From a virus, in IMG/VR virus record IMGVR_UViG_3300031670_000003, positions 1 through 41,063 of that record: a DNA stretch of 41,063 bases, one strand, 5' to 3'. Below the pieces are notes generated by a model. That model saw nothing but the letters and a program-made list of their open reading frames with translations. It was not told the DNA's origin and did not search any database. The first letter of the stretch is position 1; each line of letters begins with the position of its first letter. The position numbers and the translations under genes are program-made. Shown here piece after piece: positions 22,732 to 29,953 of this stretch.

Positions 22732-23195
22732 TGCGGCACCTGCCCCGGCGGGATGTGGTTGAGGCTCGCTCCCCAAACCACGATCTGAATGTCCACGGTG
22801 TTGACCTGCTCCATGGAGCGCAGCTCGAAGCCCAGCACCTCCCCGGTGTCAATCAGGTAGGGCGACTTGAGGAACGCCGGATGCTGCGCCGTGCCGTAGG
22901 CGTTGACGTTGAGCGCCATGGTCTGGTCGAGATCGCGCTGGAAGGACCCGTGCCGGTGGAAGGCGTCGGCCTGGAACCCAACCCCGGTCCCGCCGATGAT
23001 CGAGTGGGTGAAGGCCCAGATCAGGAACGGGATGCCGGGCGCGATGTAGTTCTGCCCGGTCCCGTTGGCCGGGATCTGGAGGAAGTTGAACGGGATGCGG
23101 TAGAGCCGCCCGTCCTGCACCTGCGCCGGGTTGGGCAGGTTGGCTTGGGTCCGCACTCCCTGCTGGGGCAAGTACCAGTTGATCGCCGTCGCCAT
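22728..23195 (-). CDS. beta-rich structural protein, capsid or vertex candidate
   Basis: 155 residues with AGGAGG before the ATG. Rich in Asn, Gln, Pro and aromatic residues, with strand-like segments (Tyr-Arg-Ile-Pro-Phe-Asn-Phe, Pro-Phe-Leu-Ile-Trp-Ala-Phe, Val-Asp-Ile-Gln-Ile-Val-Val-Trp). It is next to two similar-sized beta proteins, which fits single-jelly-roll capsid components. No direct family match is claimed. Confidence 0.65.
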   Translation of the reverse strand: MATAINWYLPQQGVRTQANLPNPAQVQDGRLYRIPFNFLQIPANGTGQNYIAPGIPFLIWAFTHSIIGGTGVGFQADAFHRHGSFQRDLDQTMALNVNAYGTAQHPAFLKSPYLIDTGEVLGFELRSMEQVNTVDIQIVVWGASLNHIPPGQVPQ

Positions 23196-23204
23196 GGGGG
23201 CCTC

Positions 23205-23618
23205 CTAGTAGGCGGCCCCGTAGGTGCCGTTGGGAACGATCTGGTAGCCGATGAGCACGAGCTGGATGGTGTTGTTGGCCCCGGACGTGTCCTTCACCGT
23301 GAACTGCACCTGGCTGCTCTGCCGGAAGGTGTAGGGGGTCAGCAGCGGCATCGGAAGCTGCGCCGTGCCCCACTCGTTCACATTGTTGATCGGCGCCGGG
23401 GACATGTTGTAGTTCCGGGTCTGATCGTAGATCTGGCAGGTGAAGATGCCGGTCGAGGAGGCCACCGCGAAGAGCCAGCGGAAGGGGTAGTTGACGATCT
23501 GGATGTTGGTGACCACACCCGCGTTCGCGGCGAGGTAGGTCTGGCCGGGACTGATGATCGGAACGACGAAGCGGTAGAGGTAGGGCTCGGGCGGGAGGGA
23601 GTTGGGCGAAGCGGGCAT
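23205..23618 (-). CDS. beta-rich structural protein, capsid or vertex candidate
   Basis: 137 residues, ATG preceded by GGAGGA. Segments Leu-Tyr-Arg-Phe-Val-Val-Pro-Ile, Phe-Arg-Trp-Leu-Phe-Ala-Val, Val-Gln-Phe-Thr-Val-Lys-Asp and Ile-Gln-Leu-Val-Leu-Ile-Gly-Tyr suggest an eight-stranded sandwich. It shares general layout with the protein at 22728 (Asn-Glu/Ala-Tyr-Gly-Thr-Ala-Gln near two thirds of the length in both), so the two may be distant paralogs. Confidence 0.65.
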   Translation of the reverse strand: MPASPNSLPPEPYLYRFVVPIISPGQTYLAANAGVVTNIQIVNYPFRWLFAVASSTGIFTCQIYDQTRNYNMSPAPINNVNEWGTAQLPMPLLTPYTFRQSSQVQFTVKDTSGANNTIQLVLIGYQIVPNGTYGAAY

Positions 23619-23646
23619 GGGATCAGTCCTCCGTTGCAGAAGGAAG

Positions 23647-23677
23647 GAACCGGGGAAGCACTGCACTCCCCCGGTTC
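23647..23677 (-). terminator. hairpin after the capsid candidate
   Basis: GAACCGGGG and CCCCGGTTC form a 9-base-pair stem just downstream (leftward) of the gene at 23691, followed by a pyrimidine-rich TTCCTTC run. It could end most transcripts after the putative major capsid gene and make that gene the most abundant message. Confidence 0.6.
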
Positions 23678-23690
23678 GGGTTGATGGGAA

Positions 23691-24380
23691 CTACCGCACG
23701 TTGCGGTAGAGGATGCCGTGTATGTTGACCCAGAAGTTCAGCCCCACACCCACGGTGTCCTCGGTGACGCTGGGGACGGCGGGAGTGGCGCTGAGCAGGG
23801 TGGGCGGAGTGCCCGGCGTGGTGAAGGAGACCAGGAACTGCTCCTGGACCCAGATGGCGATGGGGATGCGGAACTTGTAAACGTTGTCCCGCACCGGCAC
23901 CCCGCCGCTGACCGAACCCGCCAGCAGGGCGTCGGTGGCGAGGTTGGCGCCCTGGTTGGCCACGGCGTTGCGGACGGGCACCGAACCGCCGGGGATCATC
24001 AGCGTGGGCAGTTGCAGGTACACCTTGCTGGAGACCTGGAACTGAAAGTAGGAGTTGATCCCGAACGCCACGATGTCCTGGAAGGAGCAGTTCGGGACGT
24101 AGGTGATCGAGATGCCGGTCACGACGAACGCCTGCGAAGCCGGCAGGGTGCCCTGGCCGGACATGTTGGTCTGCACCGGGGTCTTGCTGGAGACCCCGCC
24201 GGCCGCGGTCTGGAAGAGGGAGATGGAGGCGGGAACGGCGGTGCCGGCCGCGATGGTTTGGTTGTCGTAGAGGGTCCAGTCAACGATTTCGGCCTGGCCC
24301 AGGGAGGCGAAGGAGGATTGAAGAGCTGCGGTGCTCAACTGCCCCTGCGCATTGGCGACGGCTGCTTGCTGTGGAGTCAT
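23691..24380 (-). CDS. putative major capsid protein
   Basis: 229 residues, beta-rich, with few Cys. Strand-like segments include Ile-Val-Asp-Trp-Thr-Leu-Tyr, Phe-Val-Val-Thr-Gly-Ile-Ser-Ile, Tyr-Phe-Gln-Phe-Gln-Val, Leu-Pro-Thr-Leu-Met-Ile-Pro-Gly-Gly and Phe-Trp-Val-Asn-Ile-His-Gly. It is the longest of four adjacent beta proteins and is followed by its own hairpin terminator. Jelly-roll capsid protein is inferred from secondary structure, place and expression layout, not from a sequence match. It could instead be a spike-base protein. Confidence 0.55.
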   Translation of the reverse strand: MTPQQAAVANAQGQLSTAALQSSFASLGQAEIVDWTLYDNQTIAAGTAVPASISLFQTAAGGVSSKTPVQTNMSGQGTLPASQAFVVTGISITYVPNCSFQDIVAFGINSYFQFQVSSKVYLQLPTLMIPGGSVPVRNAVANQGANLATDALLAGSVSGGVPVRDNVYKFRIPIAIWVQEQFLVSFTTPGTPPTLLSATPAVPSVTEDTVGVGLNFWVNIHGILYRNVR

Positions 24381-24447
24381 GGAGTGTCCGGTGTCCTAGG
24401 ATTTTGAGCGGAGGCGCGAGGACATCGCGCCCCCGGAAACGGCCGGT

Positions 24448-25086
24448 TTAGATGACCCCCGGCGAGCTGCCGGCGGAGATGCCCAGGGTCCCCGGAATGC
24501 GGGGCGGGAAGGAGTTGGGAGGGAAGGTGCTGTAGGCGGTGTAATCGCCCAGGCCGTTGCTGGAGTAGAACGGGTCCCCCAGGCCGCTGAGTGCAGCGGT
24601 CGCGGCCGGAGCCACAACCATCTCGTACAGGCGCTGAGCCGCCTGCGCGATGCCGCCGGCGAGGATGCCCAGAGCGATGTCCGGGTCCACGCGCAGCTTC
24701 TCGGCCACGAGCGAAAGCCCGTAGGCCACGGCCACGTTGGCGCCGACGCCGATGTAGCCAACGTTGTTGGCGCCGAGCAGGGCCTGCGCCAAGCCGCGGG
24801 TGGCGATGCCGCCGCCGGCCGCGCCGATGCCGACCATGAGGGCGGTCTTGAGAGCCGGGTTCCGCCGACGCCCGCGCCGGTTGCGCACGCGGATGAAGGT
24901 CGGGTTGCGCCGGCGCCGGCGGGGATTGGCCGCGCGATGGGCGCGAACGGCCCGGCGGCGGCGGCGATGGGGGTTTGCGGCGCGGGTGGACCGACGCCGG
25001 CGGCGGTGGGGATTTGCCATGATGAGTAGACCTCCTGGATTCCGGCGGCTCCGTCGCCGGGGGTTCATTGCCATGCGGACTCGCAT
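24448..25086 (-). CDS. Arg-Asn-Pro-rich basic protein with hydrophobic C-terminal domain
   Basis: 212 residues; GGAAGGAG before the ATG. The first 85 residues are dominated by Arg runs punctuated by Asn-Pro (Met-Asn-Pro-Arg-Arg-Arg, Ala-Asn-Pro-His-Arg-Arg, Arg-Arg-Asn-Pro-Thr, Arg-Arg-Asn-Pro-Ala). The rest is Ala/Gly/Leu-rich with two or three hydrophobic helices and ends in Gly-Leu-Gly-Asp repeats and a Pro/Phe region. A DNA-binding tail linked to a membrane-interacting domain would suit a protein that joins the genome to an internal membrane. Confidence 0.7.
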   Translation of the reverse strand: MRVRMAMNPRRRSRRNPGGLLIMANPHRRRRRSTRAANPHRRRRRAVRAHRAANPRRRRRNPTFIRVRNRRGRRRNPALKTALMVGIGAAGGGIATRGLAQALLGANNVGYIGVGANVAVAYGLSLVAEKLRVDPDIALGILAGGIAQAAQRLYEMVVAPAATAALSGLGDPFYSSNGLGDYTAYSTFPPNSFPPRIPGTLGISAGSSPGVI

Positions 25087-25114
25087 TTCGTTCGCTCCTT
25101 CCGGCGACCGCCCA

Positions 25115-25152
25115 ATAAAAAACCCCCACGCGGGCGCAAGGCCCGGTGGGGG
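25115..25152 (-). terminator. leftward intrinsic terminator
   Basis: CCCCCAC pairs with GTGGGGG (25123-25129 with 25146-25152); leftward it is followed by TTTTTTATT. A textbook terminator at the end of the operon that ends with the gene at 25185. The next gene starts only about 30 bases on, so it either uses read-through or a promoter overlapping the hairpin. Confidence 0.85.
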
Positions 25153-25184
25153 ATGGTTTCGGGTGGTTCGGATTCTCGCCGGGG

Positions 25185-27299
25185 CTAGTTCGTGATGCCC
25201 TCCGGCTTCACCGTGTACGCCCCGCCGACGATCAACAGGCGATGGTCGCGCCGGTCGTACACCAGCAAGGGACGCTCACCTGTCTCCTCGCCTAGTTCAT
25301 GGTAATAGTCTATGGTTTCGTACTTGTCAAACCCTTTTTTGGCCTCGTAGGTGATCTCCTTGATGGTCCCCAGGATGATCTGGTCCTTGCAAGCAGCTTC
25401 GCCCCATTCGCGCTCCATCTCTTCAAGGCAGTTTTCAGGGAGCTGCTGTTTTTCCCCGATGACGTAGAGGGACTGAGAATCGGGATCGGCTGCGAGGTGA
25501 ACCCCTTCCTCCCGCGTGAACTTGATTTGTTGGAGCATCCGCCCCCGGCCAATGAGTTTGATCTTGAGCAGACCGCCCAGTTCGGCAACGTCGGTGGGGA
25601 CGCTGGTGGAGAGATCAAAGGTTCCGATCCGGTGCGGGCCGCGGCCGTGGAAGGAGGTGTAGAGATCTTCGGCGGCGGGGGCGATGTCCACTTCGGGGTT
25701 CCGATTGCGCTTACTGGTAGATGTTTTTATTCGGTAGGCGGAAATGTTGACAGGACGCCCTCCACGTTCGACATACAATTTTTGACCATCACCGGAAATT
25801 GTGAATAGGTGCTCATCTTGTGGACGATTGAACACCCAGGGGCGGGATTGACGAGCGGAATCCACAGTGACAGTGCCTCTAGCCCGGAGAGTGTCCGCGA
25901 TCCTGATTAGGAACCCGATCATTGCCGGGTTCGCCTTCCGCTCCCCGCCTGCCGCCACGGCCCGCGCCGCGTCCGGGGTCTCTTCTTGCTTCTCAGTCGG
26001 GTTTGCTTTCCGCAAGAAAGCTGCAATCTCCCTTCCACAACCCTGCTCCCAGAATCTCAAGTCAGAGCTGGTAATGGATCTGGTGAACTCGTAAGGGGTC
26101 GTGCGGGCGTAAACCTCTGCTATACGAAGTGCCCGCTCCTGATCCTCCCGATCCATCTGCCGATGCAGCTTCCTGTCCTCCTTCGATTCTCCTTTCACAA
26201 CCCAGGTAGGGCAAGTGGAAGGATTCGCCTTCCGCTTCCCGCCCACCGCCACGGCCCGCGCCGCGCTCTTGTTGCCAGCATCCACCAGCTTCTCCAGCAA
26301 CTGATCCCGCTTCCTGGTCCGGTCCTGATCCTCCAGCCGGAGCCCCCGCGCACGGGCGTAGGCCGCAGGGCGCTGCTTGAGCACCCGCTTGGCGCGGGAG
26401 AAGTCCTCGTGCTTGCAGAGGGAGACGGATTCCTCCTTCTGGAGATCCCGCACCTCGTCCAGCGTGGCCTCCTTGCGCTTGGGACGGGAGAACAGGGAAC
26501 GAAGCGATGGGTTCCTGACCGCTCCCAACCGCTCCTTGGCGGCTGCAATGCGCTTCGCTGCCTGTTCGCTAGATTCAGCTGAATATGCAAAGACCCGGTC
26601 GTCAATGAACGGAGTCCATGGCCTTTGACTACTTTCTGACATCCGAACGGCCGTCAGCATTGCTGCGCGATTGGACCATGTACGAACCTCGGCATTTCCC
26701 CAGCCGGGTGCTGAGCGCGTCGCTGCTCGCTCCGGGTGTGGGGGCTCCCATCCCGTGTTGAGGCTTGCGGTGCTGACAACTTCGCGGGTTGGGTTGGAGG
26801 AACGGAGCGATGGATTCCGCTTTGATTTCATAAGCTGCTTCCTCCCCTTCGCAGTCAGCACATCAACCGTGTCGTGAGGCCCCTTCTGGATCACTCCATC
26901 CGCCACGCGCAGAGTCCACCTGGACCCGCGCGGGATCTTCTCCAGCACCTTCTGCGCCCCACGCAGGGTCACAACGTAGTCGCCCACCCGCACAGCCTCC
27001 ACTGAACGAGGGCGCGTCAGGCCGGCGTCAAAGAGGCTGTCGAGGTAGGTGCTCCACACGTCCGTTGAGGGGTTGCGCTCTTTCTTGGCGAGTTCGATTC
27101 GGTGAAGCACGTCCGCAAGCTGCCTCTGCGCGCCTTGAACAGTAGGTGGGTAGCTCTCAATCGAAGAGGTACGCAACAGTCTATTCAACAAACCTTTAAC
27201 CGCCCGCAGCTCCTTGAGGCTGTCCCCGAACACGCGCATGTACGCGAAGCGGTTCCCGATCTGCCTCTCCAGGTTTCGGAGTTCCTGCGGATAGGTCAT
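25185..27299 (-). CDS. large modular protein with repeated (K/R)xNP motifs
   Basis: 704 residues, the longest product here. Charged, mostly helical modules are separated by short basic motifs ending Asn-Pro: Lys-Glu-Arg-Asn-Pro-Ser, Ser-Lys-Arg-Asn-Pro-Ser, Ala-Val-Arg-Asn-Pro-Ser, Lys-Arg-Lys-Ala-Asn-Pro-Ser, Arg-Lys-Ala-Asn-Pro-Thr, Glu-Arg-Lys-Ala-Asn-Pro-Ala, Asn-Arg-Asn-Pro-Glu. Two stretches (Ala-Arg-Ala-Val-Ala-x-Gly-Gly-x-Arg-Lys-Ala-Asn-Pro) are near copies. The last 150 residues look like a small beta domain. It could be a precursor cut at these motifs or a DNA-linked scaffold. ATGA overlap with the gene upstream. Confidence 0.75.
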   Translation of the reverse strand: MTYPQELRNLERQIGNRFAYMRVFGDSLKELRAVKGLLNRLLRTSSIESYPPTVQGAQRQLADVLHRIELAKKERNPSTDVWSTYLDSLFDAGLTRPRSVEAVRVGDYVVTLRGAQKVLEKIPRGSRWTLRVADGVIQKGPHDTVDVLTAKGRKQLMKSKRNPSLRSSNPTREVVSTASLNTGWEPPHPERAATRSAPGWGNAEVRTWSNRAAMLTAVRMSESSQRPWTPFIDDRVFAYSAESSEQAAKRIAAAKERLGAVRNPSLRSLFSRPKRKEATLDEVRDLQKEESVSLCKHEDFSRAKRVLKQRPAAYARARGLRLEDQDRTRKRDQLLEKLVDAGNKSAARAVAVGGKRKANPSTCPTWVVKGESKEDRKLHRQMDREDQERALRIAEVYARTTPYEFTRSITSSDLRFWEQGCGREIAAFLRKANPTEKQEETPDAARAVAAGGERKANPAMIGFLIRIADTLRARGTVTVDSARQSRPWVFNRPQDEHLFTISGDGQKLYVERGGRPVNISAYRIKTSTSKRNRNPEVDIAPAAEDLYTSFHGRGPHRIGTFDLSTSVPTDVAELGGLLKIKLIGRGRMLQQIKFTREEGVHLAADPDSQSLYVIGEKQQLPENCLEEMEREWGEAACKDQIILGTIKEITYEAKKGFDKYETIDYYHELGEETGERPLLVYDRRDHRLLIVGGAYTVKPEGITN

Positions 27300-27595
27300 C
27301 CGATGAGCCCCTGCGCCCTCAACACCGCCTGTTGCGCCTGCATCTGCGCGCTGATCTGGATGCTCGCCTTGATCGGCTCCAGGAGCAGGCCCATCGCCAC
27401 CTGATACGTCGCCGGCTCCAGGCCGTGCGCCAGCGTCCCTTCGGCCATCATCTCCGAAACGATCTGCCCCGCCGCGATGGACGCGTCCTTGATGCACTTG
27501 CGCAGATCGAGGGTTGTGGACTGCCCGACGACCGCGCCCACCGGGCCGCGCATCGGGATCGGACCTTTGCCGTTGCCGTTGCCATTCATGCTCAT
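27296..27595 (-). CDS. small helical protein with Gly/Asn-rich N-terminus
   Basis: 99 residues. A Met-Asn-Gly-Asn-Gly-Asn-Gly-Lys-Gly start is followed by a helical body ([11 protein letters not shown]) and an Ala/Gln-rich C-terminus. Overlaps of four bases couple it to the J-domain gene and to the large modular gene. Unknown function. Confidence 0.65.
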   Translation of the reverse strand: MSMNGNGNGKGPIPMRGPVGAVVGQSTTLDLRKCIKDASIAAGQIVSEMMAEGTLAHGLEPATYQVAMGLLLEPIKASIQISAQMQAQQAVLRAQGLIG

Positions 27596-28020
27596 CGTGA
27601 ACCTCTCAGGGATTTGAGGAACTCTGCGGCCTCCGCATCCATCTGCTTGCGGGTCTGCCTCAGTATATCCCGCGCCCGTCCGGGGGGAGTGAACTCTATT
27701 GCGAAGTCAAAGAAGAGATGGAGTCCCACCGCCCGGAGACCCTCGACCATCCGGTCGCGCTCACTGGGAGTCAGTGGCGGCGATCCGGGGTGCGGGTTGA
27801 ATGGCTTGGGCGCCGGGGCGGGTTTGGCGCGGGGGGCGTCGTAGAGCTTGCGCTTGGCCGGATCGCTGAGGGTCTGGTAGGCTGCGGCGATCTCTCGGAA
27901 CTTGGAAGGGTCCCCCCCGTGGTCGGGGTGCAGTTTATTCGCTTTGCGCCTGTACGCGGTCTTGATCTCGGTAAAGGACGCTGTGCGCTTGACGCCAAGC
28001 ACCTGGTAGTGAGATCTCAT
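27592..28020 (-). CDS. J-domain (DnaJ-like) co-chaperone
   Basis: 142 residues. Residues 3-65 are a J-domain: Tyr-Gln-Val-Leu-Gly-Val (5-10), Ala-Tyr-Arg-Arg-Lys-Ala (22-27), the diagnostic His-Pro-Asp (31-33), then Phe-Arg-Glu-Ile-Ala-Ala-Ala-Tyr and Asp-Pro-Ala-Lys-Arg. The rest is a Pro/Ala linker and a helical tail with no zinc or substrate domain. It likely recruits host DnaK to a phage protein, by position a virion-assembly protein. ATGA overlap upstream; the longer frame to 28134 is a shadow. Confidence 0.92.
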   Translation of the reverse strand: MRSHYQVLGVKRTASFTEIKTAYRRKANKLHPDHGGDPSKFREIAAAYQTLSDPAKRKLYDAPRAKPAPAPKPFNPHPGSPPLTPSERDRMVEGLRAVGLHLFFDFAIEFTPPGRARDILRQTRKQMDAEAAEFLKSLRGSR

Positions 28021-28466
28021 CTCCGCCGCCGATGCCCTCCCCCGCCACCGAACCCGCCACCCATGAACTCCATCAACAGCCACACCGCTCCCGCCGCCAG
28101 CCCCAGGGCCAGAATCGGGTTCGCCTGGACCCAAGCGGTGATCGTGTCCACGTAAGAGGTTCCGGCGACAGACGGGAGAACGTCGCCCGTTGTGGGGTCA
28201 ATGTAGGCGTAGGGATCGGTCGAGGGCGGGATGTTGCCCGCGGCGGGATACTCGAACGACGTTGTGACCCCGGCCGGGGCAGGGACGGACGTAGAGGTGG
28301 GGGCGGGAGCTGGAGCCGGCGCAGGAGCTGGGGTTGGGGCCACGAGGCCGAGAAACGGTCCCTGCATGTTCCCCGGCGAGATCGGCGACGGGTAAAAGAC
28401 GGGATGGTTCCCCGGCCCCGGAAGGCGGGCGCCGACGACCTGACGCCAGTTGGGGTCCAGAGCCAT
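28017..28466 (-). CDS. tail-anchored membrane protein with Pro/Ala stalk
   Basis: 149 residues: an N-terminal Trp/Pro-rich piece, a Pro-Ala repeat region (about 44-58), a beta-like middle, and a hydrophobic helix ([13 protein letters not shown], about 120-136), ending Gly-rich and His-Arg-Arg-Arg-Arg. The basic end after the helix fits a cytoplasmic or genome-facing tail. Likely virion membrane protein. Confidence 0.7.
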   Translation of the reverse strand: MALDPNWRQVVGARLPGPGNHPVFYPSPISPGNMQGPFLGLVAPTPAPAPAPAPAPTSTSVPAPAGVTTSFEYPAAGNIPPSTDPYAYIDPTTGDVLPSVAGTSYVDTITAWVQANPILALGLAAGAVWLLMEFMGGGFGGGGGHRRRR

Positions 28467-28469
28467 GGC

Positions 28470-28967
28470 CTACCGCTTCCGTCCGTTGCGGGCGCGGGCG
28501 GCGCGGAGCCGGCCCAGGCGCATCCGGCGGAGAAAGAGTTGCTTCTTGCTCATGCGCTTGGGGTTCGCCTTCTTGCGCTTGCGTCCTTGGCGGGAGAAGG
28601 AGGCGTAGGTTGTGTTCTTGCGCCGATGCGCGGCGGGCTTCTTGCGCCGGCGCTTGGCGGCCTTGGCCTTCTCTCCCGCGCGCTTCCGGCTGTAGGGGCT
28701 CTCGTCCTTGACCAGGACGCGCTTGCCCTGGTAAGAGATCATGCGTTCCCCGGAGCGGATCGGATGGAACCGGCCCACGGCGTCAATGAAGCCGCCGATG
28801 TTGGCCTTGCGTGCGACCCGCCGCCGCTTCGGGCGGGGAGCGGATGCGGCGCCCACCAGCTTGACCGGTCCCCGGATCTTGTGAGCCCGCTTGAGCGCGG
28901 CAAGCACCTTGCGCGCCCCGGCGAACTCCGCCTTGCCCTTGAGTCCCAACGATTTTTCAATCGGCAT
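28470..28967 (-). CDS. very basic protein, putative DNA-condensing
   Basis: 165 residues, more than a third Lys/Arg, especially from residue 90 (Lys-Arg-Arg-Arg-Lys-Lys, Arg-Lys-Arg-Lys-Lys-Ala-Asn-Pro-Lys-Arg). It has one copy of the basic Ala-Asn-Pro motif also seen at 24448 and 25185. Nucleic-acid binding is nearly certain from charge; packaging or condensation is inferred. Confidence 0.7.
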   Translation of the reverse strand: MPIEKSLGLKGKAEFAGARKVLAALKRAHKIRGPVKLVGAASAPRPKRRRVARKANIGGFIDAVGRFHPIRSGERMISYQGKRVLVKDESPYSRKRAGEKAKAAKRRRKKPAAHRRKNTTYASFSRQGRKRKKANPKRMSKKQLFLRRMRLGRLRAARARNGRKR

Positions 28968-28979
28968 AGTGTCTCCGTT

Positions 28980-29510
28980 CTATTTCACGAGTTCAACAAC
29001 CAGAACTGCACCCACCATGGCGGCGACGATCCATACCCACGTAGGAACCCTGCTCGGCAATCCAAGCGGGTTGGAAATTGGGGGGGATGGAATACTTCCA
29101 CTGTCCGGGTTGGTTCCGGTCAAAAGATCAAACAGGGCACCAGCTCCCGGTGAAACTGCGGCGATATCGGACGATGCAATGTCCCACGCGGATGGAGTGT
29201 AGAGGGAAGCCGCCACTCCCGGCCCTCTGGGCGTCAAAGGCACAGAAGGGAATCCGGTTATTGGATTGGGTGCCGTAGCGGTAGCTACACCTGGTCCAAA
29301 AGACTCACCGGGAAGCACATTGACTGTCGGCTGACGTACAGGAGCGTACCCCGGTCCCTGCGTGCAGTACAGTTCGGCATTTGCCATCGTGACGGGGTTC
29401 CCAGAAAATAGCGGCGAATTCCCATCCGCCATCCACTGATTGCACAAGGCGGGTTGATCCCCTAATCCTCCCGCACGAATCAGCGCCCGGTATGCATTCC
29501 CCAGTGGCAT
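28980..29510 (-). CDS. tail-anchored membrane protein with GGLGD motif
   Basis: 176 residues. Near the N-terminus is Ile-Arg-Ala-Gly-Gly-Leu-Gly-Asp, shared with the next gene upstream. The middle is Pro/Gly/Ser/Thr-rich. The last 22 residues form a membrane helix (Val-Pro-Thr-Trp-Val-Trp-Ile-Val-Ala-Ala-Met-Val-Gly-Ala-Val) ending Val-Lys. Probably a virion membrane protein and paralog of the gene at 29515. Confidence 0.7.
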   Translation of the reverse strand: MPLGNAYRALIRAGGLGDQPALCNQWMADGNSPLFSGNPVTMANAELYCTQGPGYAPVRQPTVNVLPGESFGPGVATATAPNPITGFPSVPLTPRGPGVAASLYTPSAWDIASSDIAAVSPGAGALFDLLTGTNPDSGSIPSPPISNPLGLPSRVPTWVWIVAAMVGAVLVVELVK

Positions 29511-29514
29511 ATTC

Positions 29515-29949
29515 CTACCGCTTCCTCCGCCCGGAGATCAGGGCAAGGATCACGATCACGGCAACACCGATCCCGCCCCACTCCAGAATAGTGGACGTGC
29601 TCAGCGTCCCCGGCGCCGGGCCGGTCGCGGTGATCAAAGCAGGGGTCGGGACCGCAACCGGATTGAATATCCCGGTGAGGGTGTTGAGGAACCCGCCCAT
29701 GGTCGAGGTTGCATTGGCCCCGCCCGGCGCCACCTCCCCGTAGGCAATCTGCTGCGCCACCTGCGGGTTGGCCGCAAGGGGGTCCAGCGTAACGGGCACT
29801 GGAGCCGTCCAGGAGGGTGGAGGGGCGATCCCCGCCGTGGCGCCGGTGTCAATGGTGCTGATTAGCGAATCGAGGGTCGAGTCCCCAAGCCCGCCCGCCC
29901 GCCGGGCAGCCGCCGCGATGTCCCAAGTGCTTGCGCCAAGGTATGCCAT
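29515..29949 (-). CDS. tail-anchored membrane protein with GGLGD motif
   Basis: 144 residues from Met-Ala-Tyr-Leu-Gly-Ala-Ser. It has Arg-Arg-Ala-Gly-Gly-Leu-Gly-Asp at about 16-23, a Pro/Ala/Thr-rich middle, and a C-terminal helix (Trp-Gly-Gly-Ile-Gly-Val-Ala-Val-Ile-Val-Ile-Leu-Ala-Leu) ending Arg-Arg-Lys-Arg. Same plan as the gene at 28980. Begins five bases after the upstream stop. Confidence 0.7.
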   Translation of the reverse strand: MAYLGASTWDIAAAARRAGGLGDSTLDSLISTIDTGATAGIAPPPSWTAPVPVTLDPLAANPQVAQQIAYGEVAPGGANATSTMGGFLNTLTGIFNPVAVPTPALITATGPAPGTLSTSTILEWGGIGVAVIVILALISGRRKR

Positions 29950-29953
29950 GATG

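Noticed and set aside
25185-27497. Tape-measure protein of a tailed phage
   Set aside because: Length is fair, but it has basic Asn-Pro-punctuated modules, no hydrophobic segments and no adjacent tail assembly chaperone or tube gene.
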